A stretch of 64,000 nt of DNA from Incurvaria masculella (GCA_946894095.1 OX335642.1:21215021-21279020); one strand, 5' to 3'. Shown: positions 10,390-20,680, counted from the stretch's first letter. The notes: generated by a model not told the origin, from the sequence alone. Numbers and translations are program-made.

Positions 10390-10637
10390 TGCAACGCCCT
10401 GCCGATCGATAATCGAGGTGAAGCAACCGTTGGCGCGGTCGTGTTCTGGATGGGTGACCGCTTTCGACCGTTGAGACTAGCCGCGGTTCGTAGTCCATAT
10501 GAAATGATAGGTCCCATTTCTTACTGATTCATCCCATGGAATCAAATGAACAGATGGTTAAAGCGGCAATTAAAATTATTCGTTTTCCATCCAGTTCAAT
10601 GTAGCCGACAGTGAGGAAGCTCCTGGCATGGCATTGT
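10390..10637 (+). mobile_element. SINE-A copy with 5S-like head
   Basis: The head contains 'ggtgaagcaac', 'ggcgcggtcgtg' and 'ctggatgggtgaccgc', in the order and spacing of the 3' part of insect 5S rRNA (the 'AAGCARCG', 'GCGCGGT' and 'TGGATGGGTGACCGC' region with the internal promoter). The common body follows from 'cgcggttcgtagtccat'. Confidence 0.78.
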
Positions 10638-10640
10638 TTA

Positions 10641-10964
10641 TCAGAGATCAAGATTATTTCTCTTTCTGAGCATGATAAGTACATTTCGTTAAGAATGCAA
10701 GCTGTTCCATGGTTGGGAATCTAAATATTACTTTAGGTTCCCTTCCTCTACTAGGTCGTACGATTAAGCCTGCACGGGTTGGTACCATCGCAATGGAGGA
10801 AAGATGGTCGAAGAGACAATTAAAAATTAAAAGTGTTTATACAGTTCAATGTAGCAGTCCTCATAAAGCGTCGGGCCTGGTAGTCACCTAATTCCTTCGG
10901 GAATGTGGTGTGTTGGGCTAATGAAAGGATTGCAGTATTTATCCATCCATGTCCAGTTACAAAG
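10641..10964 (+). mobile_element. SINE-A copy, tRNA-type linker
   Basis: Lies immediately behind the 5S-headed copy, in the same orientation. It begins in the linker 'tttctctttctgagcatgat', with the head itself lost. Full body and tail 'ccatccatgtccagttac' then 'aaagaataaa'. Confidence 0.82.
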
Positions 10965-11364
10965 AATAAACTTGGGTAGGTGAAAAAAAATATTGCTTGA
11001 TTTTTTTATGGAAATAACAAACATATGCAAGCAAATTGTGAACTGCTATATCAGTTGCAAGAATGTTTAACTTGGAGAAAAGTTAATTGTCCGTTAGATT
11101 GGCAAACACAAACAAGAGATTGCCTCTGAGCATGGGCTCTCATTCTTTTGTGATAACACAATCACGAACAAACAATACCGACTTACTGACCCACTTTTTA
11201 AGCCTTCGCATGAAAAAAAACCTCGAGGTCTTCAAACAATCTACCTTGATTTCAGTGTGGTTTGTAAGAAGTAAAGCGCAACCTTATTTCGTTATACATC
11301 TAAAACAGAAACTTCACATACGGAATTATTGAAAAAAATCAAAATAGTTTATTATGATATTTAA
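10965..11364. other. No gene recognised
   Basis: AT-rich, no identifiable element. Confidence 0.4.
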
Positions 11365-11530
11365 ATGGATACGACATTAATGGTCATTTTGAGGTAATGC
11401 GACATTGAAATTTTATGAATAGTCAGCAAAATGTTATGTGCAGACATCAATCTCAAGCAGGATTTGTACCTGCGACTTTTGTATTACATGGCCACCGCTC
11501 TACCGCTGAGCTAGCCAGATAATTAAGTCC
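11365..11530 (-). mobile_element. SINE-J copy 1, tRNA-derived
   Basis: On the complement 'ctagctcagcggtagagc' (D-arm / A box) is followed by 'aaaagtcgcaggtacaaatc' (variable and T-arm / B box). The ~95-bp body runs to 'atgtcgtatccatttaaat'. The same body end recurs at 21440-21625. It differs from SINE-A in head and body. The anticodon arm is imperfect, so it is not a live tRNA. Confidence 0.75.
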
Positions 11531-11648
11531 GTTAACGAATGTCTTAAACTATATTCGAATCGACACAATAGATAGTGCTGATTTCGCGTTTTAATCCTAC
11601 AGACTAACGCATTTTCACTGCAATACTTGAGATGTCAACGTACTTCTT

Positions 11649-11918
11649 AGGGTTCGGTACCCAAAGGGTCAAATCGGAACCCTATTACTAGTCCGTCCGT
11701 CTGTCACAGGGCTGTATCTCATAAACTGTAATAGGTAGGCAGCTGAAATTTTTACAGAGTGTGTATTTATTTTGCCGCTACAACAACAAATATGTAACAT
11801 TGAAAAATAATAAATATTAAAGGGGGGGCCATACAAAAAACCTGATTTTTTGTTTAAAACTTTTTCACGGTGGTACGAACCCTTCGTGTGCGAGTCCGAC
11901 TCGCACTTGGCCGGTTTT
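11649..11918 (+). mobile_element. RptB copy 2
   Basis: Complete. Starts 'agggttcggtacccaaaggg', has 'gctgtatctcataaactg', 'gtgtgtatttattttgccgc', and ends in the hairpin 'gcgagtccgactcgc' then 'acttggccgg'. About 270 bp. Confidence 0.9.
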
Positions 11919-12182
11919 TATGCTTCAGACAGTGATATGTCATTTTCATTCAGATGGCCACCGTTGCTCTGTTGGCAGGTATGCACTCTTTTGTCGCCGT
12001 GACTATCGACTGCTATCATTACTGGGCCACGTTGACAGACTTTTTTTGGCATGAATTAGACGGGATTTTCAACATGATGACGCTATCTGTCACACCGCAC
12101 GTGAAACAATGACTTTCTGACACAAACCAAGTTTTCAGGTAGTTCATCTCTCGTTTCACCACACCCAAATCTGGCCGCCATA
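11919..12182. other. No gene recognised
   Basis: No feature seen. Confidence 0.4.
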
Positions 12183-12217
12183 CATGGAGGTGAAGAAGAT
12201 ACTTCTTCACCTCCATG
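12183..12217. repeat. Perfect 16-bp hairpin
   Basis: Arms 'catggaggtgaagaag' (12183-12198) and 'cttcttcacctccatg' (12202-12217) pair perfectly around a 3-nt loop. Not part of a recognised element. Confidence 0.85.
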
Positions 12218-12643
12218 CCCCCAAGAAGCTGCGATTCAATTTGGAATGTTTTCTCCGGAAGTTTTTAAAAGTAAGATTTATGCGAACCACCCTGAGACAA
12301 CTGAGGAACATAAAAAAGAAATGGTACGTCAAATTATTATAATCCAGCAGTCTTTACTATATTATTTACTGCATCATTTACATGATACATGATCTTTAAA
12401 ATTATTCATTTAAAAAAACACATTGTTTCGACACTCAGCGAGAAAAAAATGGTACCCACACAACCGCACTGATAACTACTTTGTGGTTATCAAAGGAGCA
12501 AATGATCAACCCACCTGATTTGGGAATTGGATGAGTTCTGAACTCGCAAGAAAATACCAAATATGCGTCCAGGCCATAAGCAAAAACTTTGTTGCCCACG
12601 CTCCACCGCTTGCTGCCGCTAATTGTCACACGACCTGAGCTGC
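12218..12643. other. No gene recognised
   Basis: AT-rich spacer. A 74-codon frame on the complement at 12435-12659 runs into the next element and has no recognisable motif. Confidence 0.4.
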
Positions 12644-12959
12644 TAGTCCCAGTTGTCACCTAAACTGGCGTTTACGGAACTTCGAAGTTCCGTAAAAACT
12701 TGAAACTCCATAAAAGTTTTTACTAGATATTCTGTGGTTTTACTTCTTCAAGCTGTCAAAGTCAAATTCGAACTTTCGATTTTATGAAAACGCGGAATCG
12801 GCGTAGACGGTAATGTCGACGTATTTACGGCAATGTTGAGTAAGCTGTCAAATCAAGCTCTCGAGCTCGCAAATCTTAGTTCGATTAACGCCCACTGCGC
12901 GCGCTCTTCAATTTCTCCATACATTTGAAAACGCCAGATTTAGGTGACAGCTGGGACTA
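12644..12959. mobile_element. MITE-like element with ~30-bp terminal inverted repeats
   Basis: The left end 'gtcccagttgtcacctaaa' (from 12646) and the right end, read in reverse as 'gtcccagctgtcacctaaat' (to 12957), extend to 'ctggcgttt', giving about 29 paired positions with one substitution and one indel. TA dinucleotides flank both ends (12644-12645, 12958-12959), fitting a Tc1/mariner-type target. The 312-bp interior has no coding capacity and holds the 20-bp palindrome 'acggaacttcgaagttccgt'. It is non-autonomous, and the transposase source is not in the window. Confidence 0.75.
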
Positions 12960-12965
12960 CAAGCT

Positions 12966-12993
12966 CTGTAATTAGACTGAGGTCTAATTACAG
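12966..12993. repeat. 12-bp inverted repeat
   Basis: 'ctgtaattagac' and 'gtctaattacag' flank a 4-nt loop, a few bases outside the right end of the MITE. It could mark an older element end or be chance. Confidence 0.6.
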
Positions 12994-14892
12994 GACAGTT
13001 AGAGGGCTGAAATTTCCCAATTAGCAAGGTATGATATCAATATTTTTTTTCTGGATCTTAGTTTTTCTGGCTGAGGTGGAGCAGAAACTCGGAACTCGTT
13101 TCTAGGCCAACTAAACGCCAAAATTTGAAACACAGTAGTTCATGGTTCTGTGGTTTATGTTATCTAGAACGCTGATTTTTGTTATTTTCGGTAATTTCCT
13201 GTTCGGTCCAGTACATAGCGGCCAGCTGGAACACAACCCCAACCAAACATCTCAAACAAATATTATGAAATACATTATTATTGAATAGAGCGTAAACGTT
13301 TCCACAGAGTCCTAATCTCTTCACATTGCGAAGCATTGGTGGAGGTCAGGGTTTCATGCACCCCGCTTAATGGTCACGTCGACACTGAAACAATACATTA
13401 AGCACATAATGACAGGCGACAACACACTTGTTATTCCCGCGATAGCGACGTTTCGTAATGGAGATTAGAAAATGAGTTTTTTTTATTGTTTTAGGCTTAT
13501 CTCTGTCTGCGAGTGTACTCGCTTTCGCAATCGTGAGGAGCGTGTATAAATTACGAGGATTCGTCCATTTAATAGATAATTTTCAATCAAATTGAATGAA
13601 AACTGAATAAATTCAATATGCAACATTATACAATAGTAAAACCTGTCAACATATAAAAACATTTTTTACAAATTTTGATAAAATACATACTAATTTAACC
13701 AATATATGAACATACCAGCTTCGTCTGCTCGTTCATCAATGAAATAGTTTTTTTTAAATAAATTCAAAATTTCTCACTTTTCGTTTCATTTATTTAAACT
13801 ACCCTAATCTACATCCCAACTGATGGTGGTGGGACCCCTGACTATGTGATAAGTGCTTTCGTAAAAAGCACGTAAAAAAATTCTGTGCGTATCATGTTTC
13901 AAGTGGTTCCAATGAAATGTTTTAACTAATACTTATCATAATTTTAATTACCATTCCTCATCAGATAAGTAACCTCCAACAGCATACTCATTTTTCTTTA
14001 TCATAAGGTGACCTTAACTACAACAGGGTGTGTCATCTCATGTCGCCCTAACCCTGGTGGACATATACGATGCACGACATGAGATACTCACAAACATATT
14101 TGCATGCCACTGTCCTATGTTTCTTTCCCTATTGATATAATAATGCGCAAGTTAAGCTTCGTCAATAAAAAAAGTATTTTCTTAGTGCCAAGAACAGACA
14201 ATGTGATTATTAAAATGACAGTATAGTTTGTGATAAAATGTATTGTTATTATAGTGTCTGGTTCGGGGCCAATAAAGATTAGGGGCTCTATTGGTTTTGC
14301 GTCATTACTTTTGAATTTGAGGGATCGGTAGTAAAAACCAGCAACGTTTTGTGCAATGTTCAAAGCATACCAATGTAGTACTTCTTTGCTATAGCAAATG
14401 CTTTGCTATATTATATCAATTCCTATTATTTGTATTTTATATATGTTTAGTTTTTAATATAATTTAAGTTTTATATATATTGTAATAATGAGAGTTAATT
14501 ATCATAAATGTATTTAAAATTAATAACAATAACCATATAATGTATTATGTCTACATAGCAACAACGCTATTGCTATATTTTAGCAGTATTTAGTTAGTTA
14601 GTTACCAGTATTTAGTCTAGCATAGTATTTCTAAATATTGTTGTGTTCCACTCTGTCACGTGTGCTCACACCTCACTTGTGATTTTACAGACTTGGTTCT
14701 TCAATATAAACGCAATGGTGGTTCCAGCAGGTTCAATGGCTTTTTCACAAGAAATTTAGTTGACGGATTTCAAGGAGATCTGGTCAAGGAGCGGGACCAC
14801 CTGTAATCCGGCGTGGTGGCGTGGGCGGACAGGCAGCGCCGTCTCCTCCTAGCGACGGGGGGACCCAGAACTGCCGTCAGCAGTGCCACTTT
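12994..14892. other. No gene recognised
   Basis: About 1.9 kb of AT-rich DNA. The words 'ttagttagttagtta' occur near 14592. No exon or repeat family is supported. 14735-14892 is less AT-rich and adjoins the LINE-D end. Confidence 0.45.
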
Positions 14893-15222
14893 TTAATGTT
14901 AAGCGCGGCACATGGCAAACGTCAGGACCCATTAACGTGCCCGACGATGCCCATGGGCTTTCGAATTTTCAGGGGGGCTGCGAAAACCATGCCAGCCGGC
15001 CAGGTGCTTCTTCACACCACGTTTGAAGGACCCCAGGTCGTAATTTGGGGGAAATTCGGAAGGTAGTTCATTCCATTGTTTACCGATCTTTATATAGATA
15101 AAGGATGTATAACATATTGCCGGCAGCCTATGAAAGCGCCTTGAATAACATGGACACTTGGCCACCGCTAGCCACGAAAATAATATCATGACAACTTGCA
15201 TCTCACACTCTATGTACATATT
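14893..15222 (-). mobile_element. LINE-D 3' end
   Basis: The complement encodes an RT C-terminal tail reading FIYIKIGKQWNELPSEFPP, then YDLGSFKRGVKKHLAGWHG and a basic end. This is the '[SF]FIP-x-LWN-LP' arrangement at the end of many non-LTR RTs. The 3' UTR ends 'tgccgcgcttaacat' (14893-14907 in reverse), as in copy 47093-47421. Truncated to the last ~100 codons. The clade is not assigned. Confidence 0.72.
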
Positions 15223-15461
15223 TTGTTTATGTTGTTCTTTGTGGGACTAACTATTGATTAATGGACTAACTTATTGGCGCAGCACAAAATCGTTCTATTG
15301 CGCTCTGGCACCGCCTGACTAACTCTACGAGTCCCAGATTCTTGCGCAGAGTATAGTCAACACCTGTGGGACGGTTCATCTCAGCACTTTCTTGGCTCCT
15401 TGGACTTGATACACCGCAGTGCTTTACTTACTCCATAATTCAGAGGCCCTGCAACTCCGAA

Positions 15462-15636
15462 GGGATGGCTGCATAATTGCCGTTATGATATTAGCCAAAT
15501 ACACAACATTCCTGAAAGGAGTATCATGCCAGGACCTTCCCTTTATGAGCACGGCTACACTGAACTGGATGGAAAACACGGAAAATTGTTCATTGCCGCT
15601 TCAACCACAGTTTTATCCAATGCTGGCACCACTCGT
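15462..15636 (-). mobile_element. SINE-A copy, 3' half
   Basis: Reverse tail 'gccgttatgatattagcc', then 'ccaggaccttccctttatga', 'gatggaaaacacggaaaatt' and 'ttatccaatgctggcacc'. Breaks off in the body. Confidence 0.82.
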
Positions 15637-15639
15637 ATG

Positions 15640-15790
15640 TTCGTAAACGCAGTAGTAAATATTTTTGTAAACATAATCTAAGTGAATGTTGAAAATAGTT
15701 TTAGCGAAGTTTCTTGCCAGTTCTTCTTCGCTGTGATTGATGAGGAAATATGTCAAATCTGTGTGCAGTGTGCTGCCTATGGATTAAGAA
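15640..15790 (+). repeat. RptG copy 1
   Basis: 'gaagtttcttgccagttctt' followed by 'cttcgctgtgat' and 'gctgcctat' recurs in diverged form at 25850-26040 and 34995-35270. A repeat I associate with Lepidoptera. Class unknown. Confidence 0.55.
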
Positions 15791-15797
15791 GTAATAA

Positions 15798-16150
15798 AAA
15801 ACCGGCCAGGTGCGAGTTGAACTCGTACACGAAGAGTTCCGTACCATCTTACAAGATTTAGCACGAAAAAAATATGGTTTTTAACTTCAAAAATTTTCTC
15901 AGGATTACAGAAATCGTAACTACAAAAATGGAAATTATTTTTTACTTTTTAGTGCTTTTTCTTTATGAAAATATATGTTATTTGTTTTTGTTAATTTTTT
16001 TTTTTTAATTTAACTCTTTGTTGTTATAGCAAACACTCTGTGAAAACTTCACCTGTCTACCTATGAGATACAGCCCGCTGATAGGCGGACGGACGGACGG
16101 ACAGCGGAAGCTAAGTAATAGGGTTCCGTAGAAACCCTTTGTTTATCCTA
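15798..16150 (-). mobile_element. RptB copy 3 with nested insertion
   Basis: Starts 'aaccggccaggtgcgagt', ends near 'gtaatagggttccgtagaaa'. It is longer than its relatives because a RptM fragment sits inside at about 15875-15975. Retains '(ggac)n' near 16087. Confidence 0.8.
15875..15975 (+). repeat. RptM fragment nested in RptB
   Basis: 'gattacagaaatcgtaacta' then 'ttttttactttttagtgctt' is the inverse of the left part of RptM at 51549-52049 ('aagcactaaaaagtaaaaaa', 'gtagttacgatta'). Confidence 0.6.
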
Positions 16151-16573
16151 GATTGCTGGCGCAAACACAGAGGTTTTTTGCGCCCTACTGAAGGTGATAT
16201 TATATGTGTCTGTGAAAAGAAAACATGAAGACATGGGCTTCTAAACAAATTCAAAAAATCTACAATAACATGTTTACGAACGGCACGTAACGTCAGGTCC
16301 TTGAACTTGACTTAACGTATCAACGATGCCGCGTTAGTCAGCCTATGACAAATACGGAATTCAGTCTTATAATAATACGAAACTTATGCAAAATTAATTT
16401 TTCAGCCTCAAGTTTAGACTCTTTTAAATTTGAGAGTTCATCGAAATTTCCAAGCAGTAATCGGTTGAAGAAATGCATGTAATATAAAAAATCCAAAAAA
16501 ACATTATCAAAAGAACCTTCCTATAATTTCCGGGTGTTTCGGTAAATTAAATAAGAAAACCATTGCCAAGAAT
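16151..16573. other. No gene recognised
   Basis: AT-rich, no element identified. Confidence 0.4.
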
Positions 16574-16626
16574 TTGGGCCAATATCATGACGGTGAGTGT
16601 CATCCATGCCTAGTCACATAAAAAAG
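16574..16626 (+). mobile_element. SINE-A tail fragment
   Basis: 'gggccaatatcatgacggtg' to 'gcctagtcacataaaaaa'. Directly abuts a reverse copy. Confidence 0.75.
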
Positions 16627-16770
16627 GTGCAATGCCAGGACCATACTTATATTGCACGGCTTCATAGAACCGGATGAAGAGGCTGTCAATTTTCTTTGCC
16701 TCTTCGACCACTGTTCATTCAATGCGATGGTCCGAACCAAGCGGGAATTAACCCTCCCACCTAGTTAGGT
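16627..16770 (-). mobile_element. SINE-A copy, middle part
   Basis: Reverse 'aatgccaggacc', 'tgcctcttcgaccactg', 'ttcattcaatgcgatggtcc' and 'aaccctcccacctag'. Its lost tail end is replaced by the forward tail fragment at 16574. Confidence 0.78.
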
Positions 16771-17093
16771 GTATCTGCTGTACAACGATATTGTTTCGCA
16801 GGTCTGTGACATCTCGTTTGATAAGTTTTTTTGTTAAAATGAAAATGTTTTAAAGGGTTTTTTCTTTTCAAAATTGTTTTAATCAAAAAATACTTAAATA
16901 TACATTGTTTATAGTCATGCTTACTTATATTATCTTAGTCTTTCCATTTATGTTGTCTTTGAGATACATATACATAGATATAAGATGTAATGTATTTGGG
17001 CTGCAATTACTGTACTTAATTGTTTTTGAAAATAGTCTTACCTCTTTTTCTGTATAATTTTATCTTCTGTGTGTTAAATTGTCTATTTATTCT
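16771..17093. other. No gene recognised
   Basis: AT-rich, nothing identified. Confidence 0.4.
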
Positions 17094-17184
17094 CCTAATT
17101 AAGTAAGCTCCTCAGCTTTACGTGAAATCTGAACCAGGAATGACAAATACCTTACTCGCCTCTTACAAGATGCGCAGGGAGTTC
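17094..17184 (-). mobile_element. SINE-A 5' end with 'gtaagaggcg' head
   Basis: The reverse complement reads 'cttgtaagaggcgagtaagg', then 'cctggttcagatttcacg' and 'gagcttacttaatt'. Only head and junction remain. Confidence 0.65.
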
Positions 17185-17370
17185 CATTAAATATTTTATG
17201 TAAGTCTTATCTACAGGGAGATCCCTGATATCTTACGTTGTTATTGTAAGGAAACTACATTTTTGCATTCGAAGCTAATGATTCATAAGTGTGGCTCAGT
17301 CATGACCGCTGCACTTCAAGAATAGCTGCAATGTATGTCCGTACATCCGACCATCCATGTTTAAGATGCT

Positions 17371-17609
17371 TACATTATTTCTCTTTCTGATTTTCATCAC
17401 GAATGCGAGCTGTTCCATGGTTTCATTAGGCCCTCTTTCTCTACTAGGTGCTATAGTTAACCCCATCCGGGTTCATACCATCGCATTGATGAAAAGTTGG
17501 TGGAAGCGGCAGTAAAATTATCCGTGTTTTCCATTCAATTCGATGTAGCCGGTCTCATAGGGGAAGTTCCTGCCATATCACGTAATTTATTAGGCAATGC
17601 GGTTCATAT
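17371..17609 (+). mobile_element. SINE-A copy
   Basis: Linker 'atttctctttctg', 'gcgagctgttccatgg', body 'accatcgcattgatgaaaag', 'ggtggaagcggcagtaaaat', 'aattcgatgtagcc'. The end is scrambled after 'gaagttcctgcc'. Confidence 0.8.
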
Positions 17610-17927
17610 AATGGCGGGGATTTAAGTGTTAGCCATCTTTACTTAAAAACTATTTAAAAGTTAAACGAAATCAGTCTAGGGGCTGACAGGGTGGTGGCGC
17701 GGATTCCATTGTTTAGTAATATTCTTATTCAGGAGAGGCTAGTGTCAAATTTTAAAATATAATAACTTTGATAGCTACTCCTTTACATGTAGCTAACAGT
17801 AGACAGGCCCGAAATGGAGCGATTCTGTAACCGAAGCTAATATCTTTTGTATTACAACTGCCGTTATAAAGACCTAAAATTGCATTGTTAGTAGAATATG
17901 GTAATTAAATTATTTTTTTCCAGTTTT
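17610..17927. other. No gene recognised
   Basis: No element identified. Confidence 0.4.
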
Positions 17928-17995
17928 CGAATCTGCGACCTTGGAATTCCATGCCTGATTTTCTAAACAACTGAGCTACCCAGACGATAAGACCT
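17928..17995 (-). mobile_element. tRNA-like segment (SINE-J-like head)
   Basis: The complement reads 'tgggtagctcagttgttta' then 'aggtcgcagattcgaaaac', matching D-arm and T-arm consensus. Acceptor arms do not pair, so it is a SINE head or degraded tRNA pseudogene, not a working gene. Confidence 0.55.
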
Positions 17996-18249
17996 TTTAA
18001 TTCACTTATGTTTTCACCTGCGTTTACGTTGATTTTAGTTCCTACACAATTATCTTATAAATTTCAACTAATTTTCTCAATTTGTTTAAATATTGAATAC
18101 CTACACTACTGCTTAGTGTGCTTTCAAGTAAAGTTTTAGTTTGAAACATCATAGTTTTAAAGAGTTATAGCAGAAATCATCTTAATATAAAAATGTAGTG
18201 TCATAAACATTATGAAATTAGTGTTAATTTTTGTAAGTTTTTAAGAAAT

Positions 18250-18535
18250 ACTTATTTATAACATGCGTTCAGCTCACGTATTGCTAGATATGTCTGGCGG
18301 TAAGAGATTAACGCACCGAGCTGGAGAGCCCGCCCCGACCACAGGATGTACCCACGTCCTGAAATAGCGCCCCCAGGCTTACTGAACGCGCGCCCAAGGT
18401 TACAGCGCGCACTTTTCAGTCCATTTTCAGTGCTAAGTCTGGACCGAGCGGCGGAGTAGCCGCGAAGGAATTCTGTTACGAACTTAGTGCGAAAGACGTG
18501 GAGAATATACACCACAACAAGAGGTGTCGTGGGAC
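18250..18535. other. GC-rich block, unassigned
   Basis: About 280 bp with elevated GC and CpG ending in the hairpin 'ggtgtcgtgggacacc' (18520-18535). An 87-codon frame crosses it on the complement, without recognisable motifs. A solo LTR or a promoter-like fragment are possible readings. Neither is demonstrated. Confidence 0.3.
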
Positions 18536-18773
18536 ACCCGGTAGAAAAGAAGTTTCTTTCGATATACGAGTATATTATGTATTATTAAATAACAAGCACA
18601 ACGAAGAAATGGTAATAAAAATTTATTCAATAAAAAAAGTTCTCGTTAATAAAGTTCTCGCGGAATCGATCAATTAACTATTAAAGTCCTACGGCCGGAA
18701 GGTTGCCACTTATGACTGTAATATTTTTTACGAAGATAAAGACAGGTAACAGTGTTACCGTTTCAGCCGTTTA

Positions 18774-18817
18774 GATTCTGGATGGATGACCTTATTTGAC
18801 TACTGAGACCGTGGTTC
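18774..18817 (+). mobile_element. SINE-A 5S-type head fragment
   Basis: 'attctggatggatgacc', then 'gactactgagaccgtggttc', the 3' end of the 5S-like head plus the junction to the body. Body lost. Confidence 0.6.
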
Positions 18818-18876
18818 AAAGGCTCGTACCGCAGGGGCGTATGGATTTATATATGTATATTTCAGACGTTGTATTT

Positions 18877-18940
18877 TATTTCTCTTTCTGAGTTGGATAA
18901 GTGCATTTTATCACTAATGCGAGCCGTTCCATTCCTAAAA
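18877..18940 (+). mobile_element. SINE-A linker fragment
   Basis: 'tttctctttctgagttggat' and 'gcgagccgttccatt' only. The remainder is replaced by unrelated sequence. Confidence 0.7.
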
Positions 18941-18977
18941 AGAGAGCTGTAAAAAGAACTAGTGCAAGGGTTATAGA

Positions 18978-19022
18978 GCGGGTGCATGGCTGAATTGGTA
19001 GACGCGATGCCCGCAAAAGGTA
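18978..19022 (+). mobile_element. tRNA-Leu-like 5' half
   Basis: 'atggctgaattggtagacgc' closely resembles the D-arm region of prokaryotic or organellar tRNA-Leu ('tggcggaattggtagacgc'). It is followed by 'gatgcccgcaaaaggta'. There is no T-arm downstream, so it is not a complete tRNA. A 29/35-identical relative at 32846-32880 is joined to a SINE-A body, which points to a SINE head. Confidence 0.5.
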
Positions 19023-19576
19023 GAAAACATACCTTCAAATTCAGCCTTTCAGTACATATTCATGAAGTAGTCAGCTCCCTTTCTTTAATTAATGTATCCT
19101 TGTTGCGCGTCGATTACATATCACAATCGTTGAAAAATTCGACGTGTATGCTATGCTTAGTACGAAAAAATATAATTACTTACTCATTGAAAAATATGTC
19201 AAATCACGTCTACTTTCTACACATAAGATTTCGCATCGTTTATGCTAAATGAATCAACATAATGTGTCTGTTCCAATGAGCACTGTGTAAATAAACTCAC
19301 TTATCATTTACGTGTAAACTTCACGATAGCCAAATATTATTCGCAGACAGTTCAAGGAATTAAGATATTTTAATTTTACATGAGCACGTGGCAGCAGGAT
19401 TACAGTTGGCGACACGCACGGTTTTACATTCCGTATGACCTTGGCAAATTGTCATTGTTACATATCGAATATGTATAACTTGTTCATGGATTAGGAGTCC
19501 GTAAGGGTGGCCCCGGCAGCAGATGGCTTTTAAGTGGCTCCTAGCTCCATTCCAGAGGTTATTGGCTAAAATCTCC
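19023..19576. other. No gene recognised
   Basis: AT-rich, nothing identified. Confidence 0.4.
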
Positions 19577-19847
19577 GTCCGTTCATGCACAACTTTCGTT
19601 CTGTTTCTGCATTGTCTCGCGAATGCGAGCTGTTGCATCGTCCATGTAAGCCCGCCCGGGTTGGTACCATCGCATAGGATGAAAATATATTTTAAACAGC
19701 AATGCAGAATTGTCCGTGCTTTCCATCGTAAACTTACTCCTTTAATATTACTCCTTTAGTAAAGTGGTGCGTTGAGCTAAAATATCTGTGGCTTCACATT
19801 ATGACGGCGGATGTAGTATTAGCCACCCATGTCCAATGACATAAAAA
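19577..19847 (+). mobile_element. SINE-A copy
   Basis: Part of the linker, then 'gcgagctgttgcatcgtcc', a deletion, 'gcccgggttggtaccatcg', and the tail 'cccatgtccaatgacat' with A-run. A short AT insertion near 19730-19757 is present. RptB copy 4 begins in its A-tail. Confidence 0.8.
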
Positions 19848-19937
19848 ACCGGCCAAGTGCGAGTCTGACTCGCACTTGGACAGCGGAGGCTTAGTAATGG
19901 GGTTCCGTTTTTACCCTTTGGGTACGGAACCCTAAAA
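19847..19937 (-). mobile_element. RptB copy 4, internally deleted
   Basis: Only the two ends remain: 'ccggccaagtgcgagtc' and 'gggtacggaaccctaaa'. The join creates a perfect 12-bp-arm hairpin, 19853-19864 with 19868-19879, around 'ctg'. Other copies continue 'cacacgaagg' at this point. Confidence 0.88.
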
Positions 19938-20468
19938 AAGGCAAGCGACGAGCTTCTGCATCATGAGCACGCCCCATGACATGTTCATGATGCTGCATGA
20001 GACCCCTCTTGAACAGCGGTGGCTGCCGTTGGGAGCAAAAGGATGCAGGATCGCTGACGAGGCTCCCGAGGATACGAAATATACATTAAAAAGAACAAAG
20101 ACAATCTAGGAACTAACCAATTGGGACAGGTGGCTGCGATGAATGCGTTAGTCATCAGGGTCAAGAGGCCAACTATCTAATAGATTCAGGTACGTTTGTT
20201 AATTCACCCACGGTTTTTTTTAAATGTATTAAGGAATCAAACAATTACACAAAACATACAAATTTAAACAATGCACATAATCGTTAAACCAAAAAGATTC
20301 CATTAAACAAAATAACATGGAATTAACAGTGATTCACGGTTCTGAAAATAAGATAAAATACAAACAAACAAAACATATTACGTCCTACGTAAAATAAAGT
20401 AAGCTTAAACCTACTGCAAGGCTATACTATTAGGATAACATACCAAATGAGAATTTGGTGCCATTCCT
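19938..20468. other. No gene recognised
   Basis: 19940-20080 is somewhat GC-richer. The rest is AT-rich. No family identified. Confidence 0.4.
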
Positions 20469-20680
20469 GCCTCGGTAGCTCAGTGCTCAGTATCCTTGGT
20501 GCCTCAGTAAATAAGGTGAAGCACCTCTGAGCGCGGTTGGGTTCTAGATGGGTGACCATTATCCACCATTGAGGCTGGCTGTGGTTCGGATTCCAAGTAA
20601 AACTGTAGGTCCCCTTCATTACTTACTAGATGGTAGGGTGGATCCCGCCCGGGTTGGTACCATCGTTGATTCAATGCGGA
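20469..20680 (+). mobile_element. SINE-A copy with 5S-like head
   Basis: Starts 'gcctcggtagctcagtg' (an A-box-like lead), then 'aaggtgaagcacctctgagc', 'gcggttgggttctagatg' and 'ggtgacca' of 5S type, then the body to 'gggttggtaccatcg'. The 3' half is missing. Confidence 0.8.

Noticed and set aside
11456..11524. Functional tRNA gene
   Set aside because: A-box and B-box words are present but the anticodon and acceptor stems do not pair. The segment continues into a repeated SINE body.
12183..12217. microRNA precursor
   Set aside because: The stem is only 16 bp with a 3-nt loop, far too short for a Drosha/Dicer substrate.
14821..15066. 81-codon plus frame
   Set aside because: Antisense of the LINE-D RT tail and 3' UTR.
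18978..19022. Bacterial contamination or an endosymbiont tRNA gene
   Set aside because: Only the 5' half is present. Flanking DNA is typical of the host and a related copy is attached to a SINE body.
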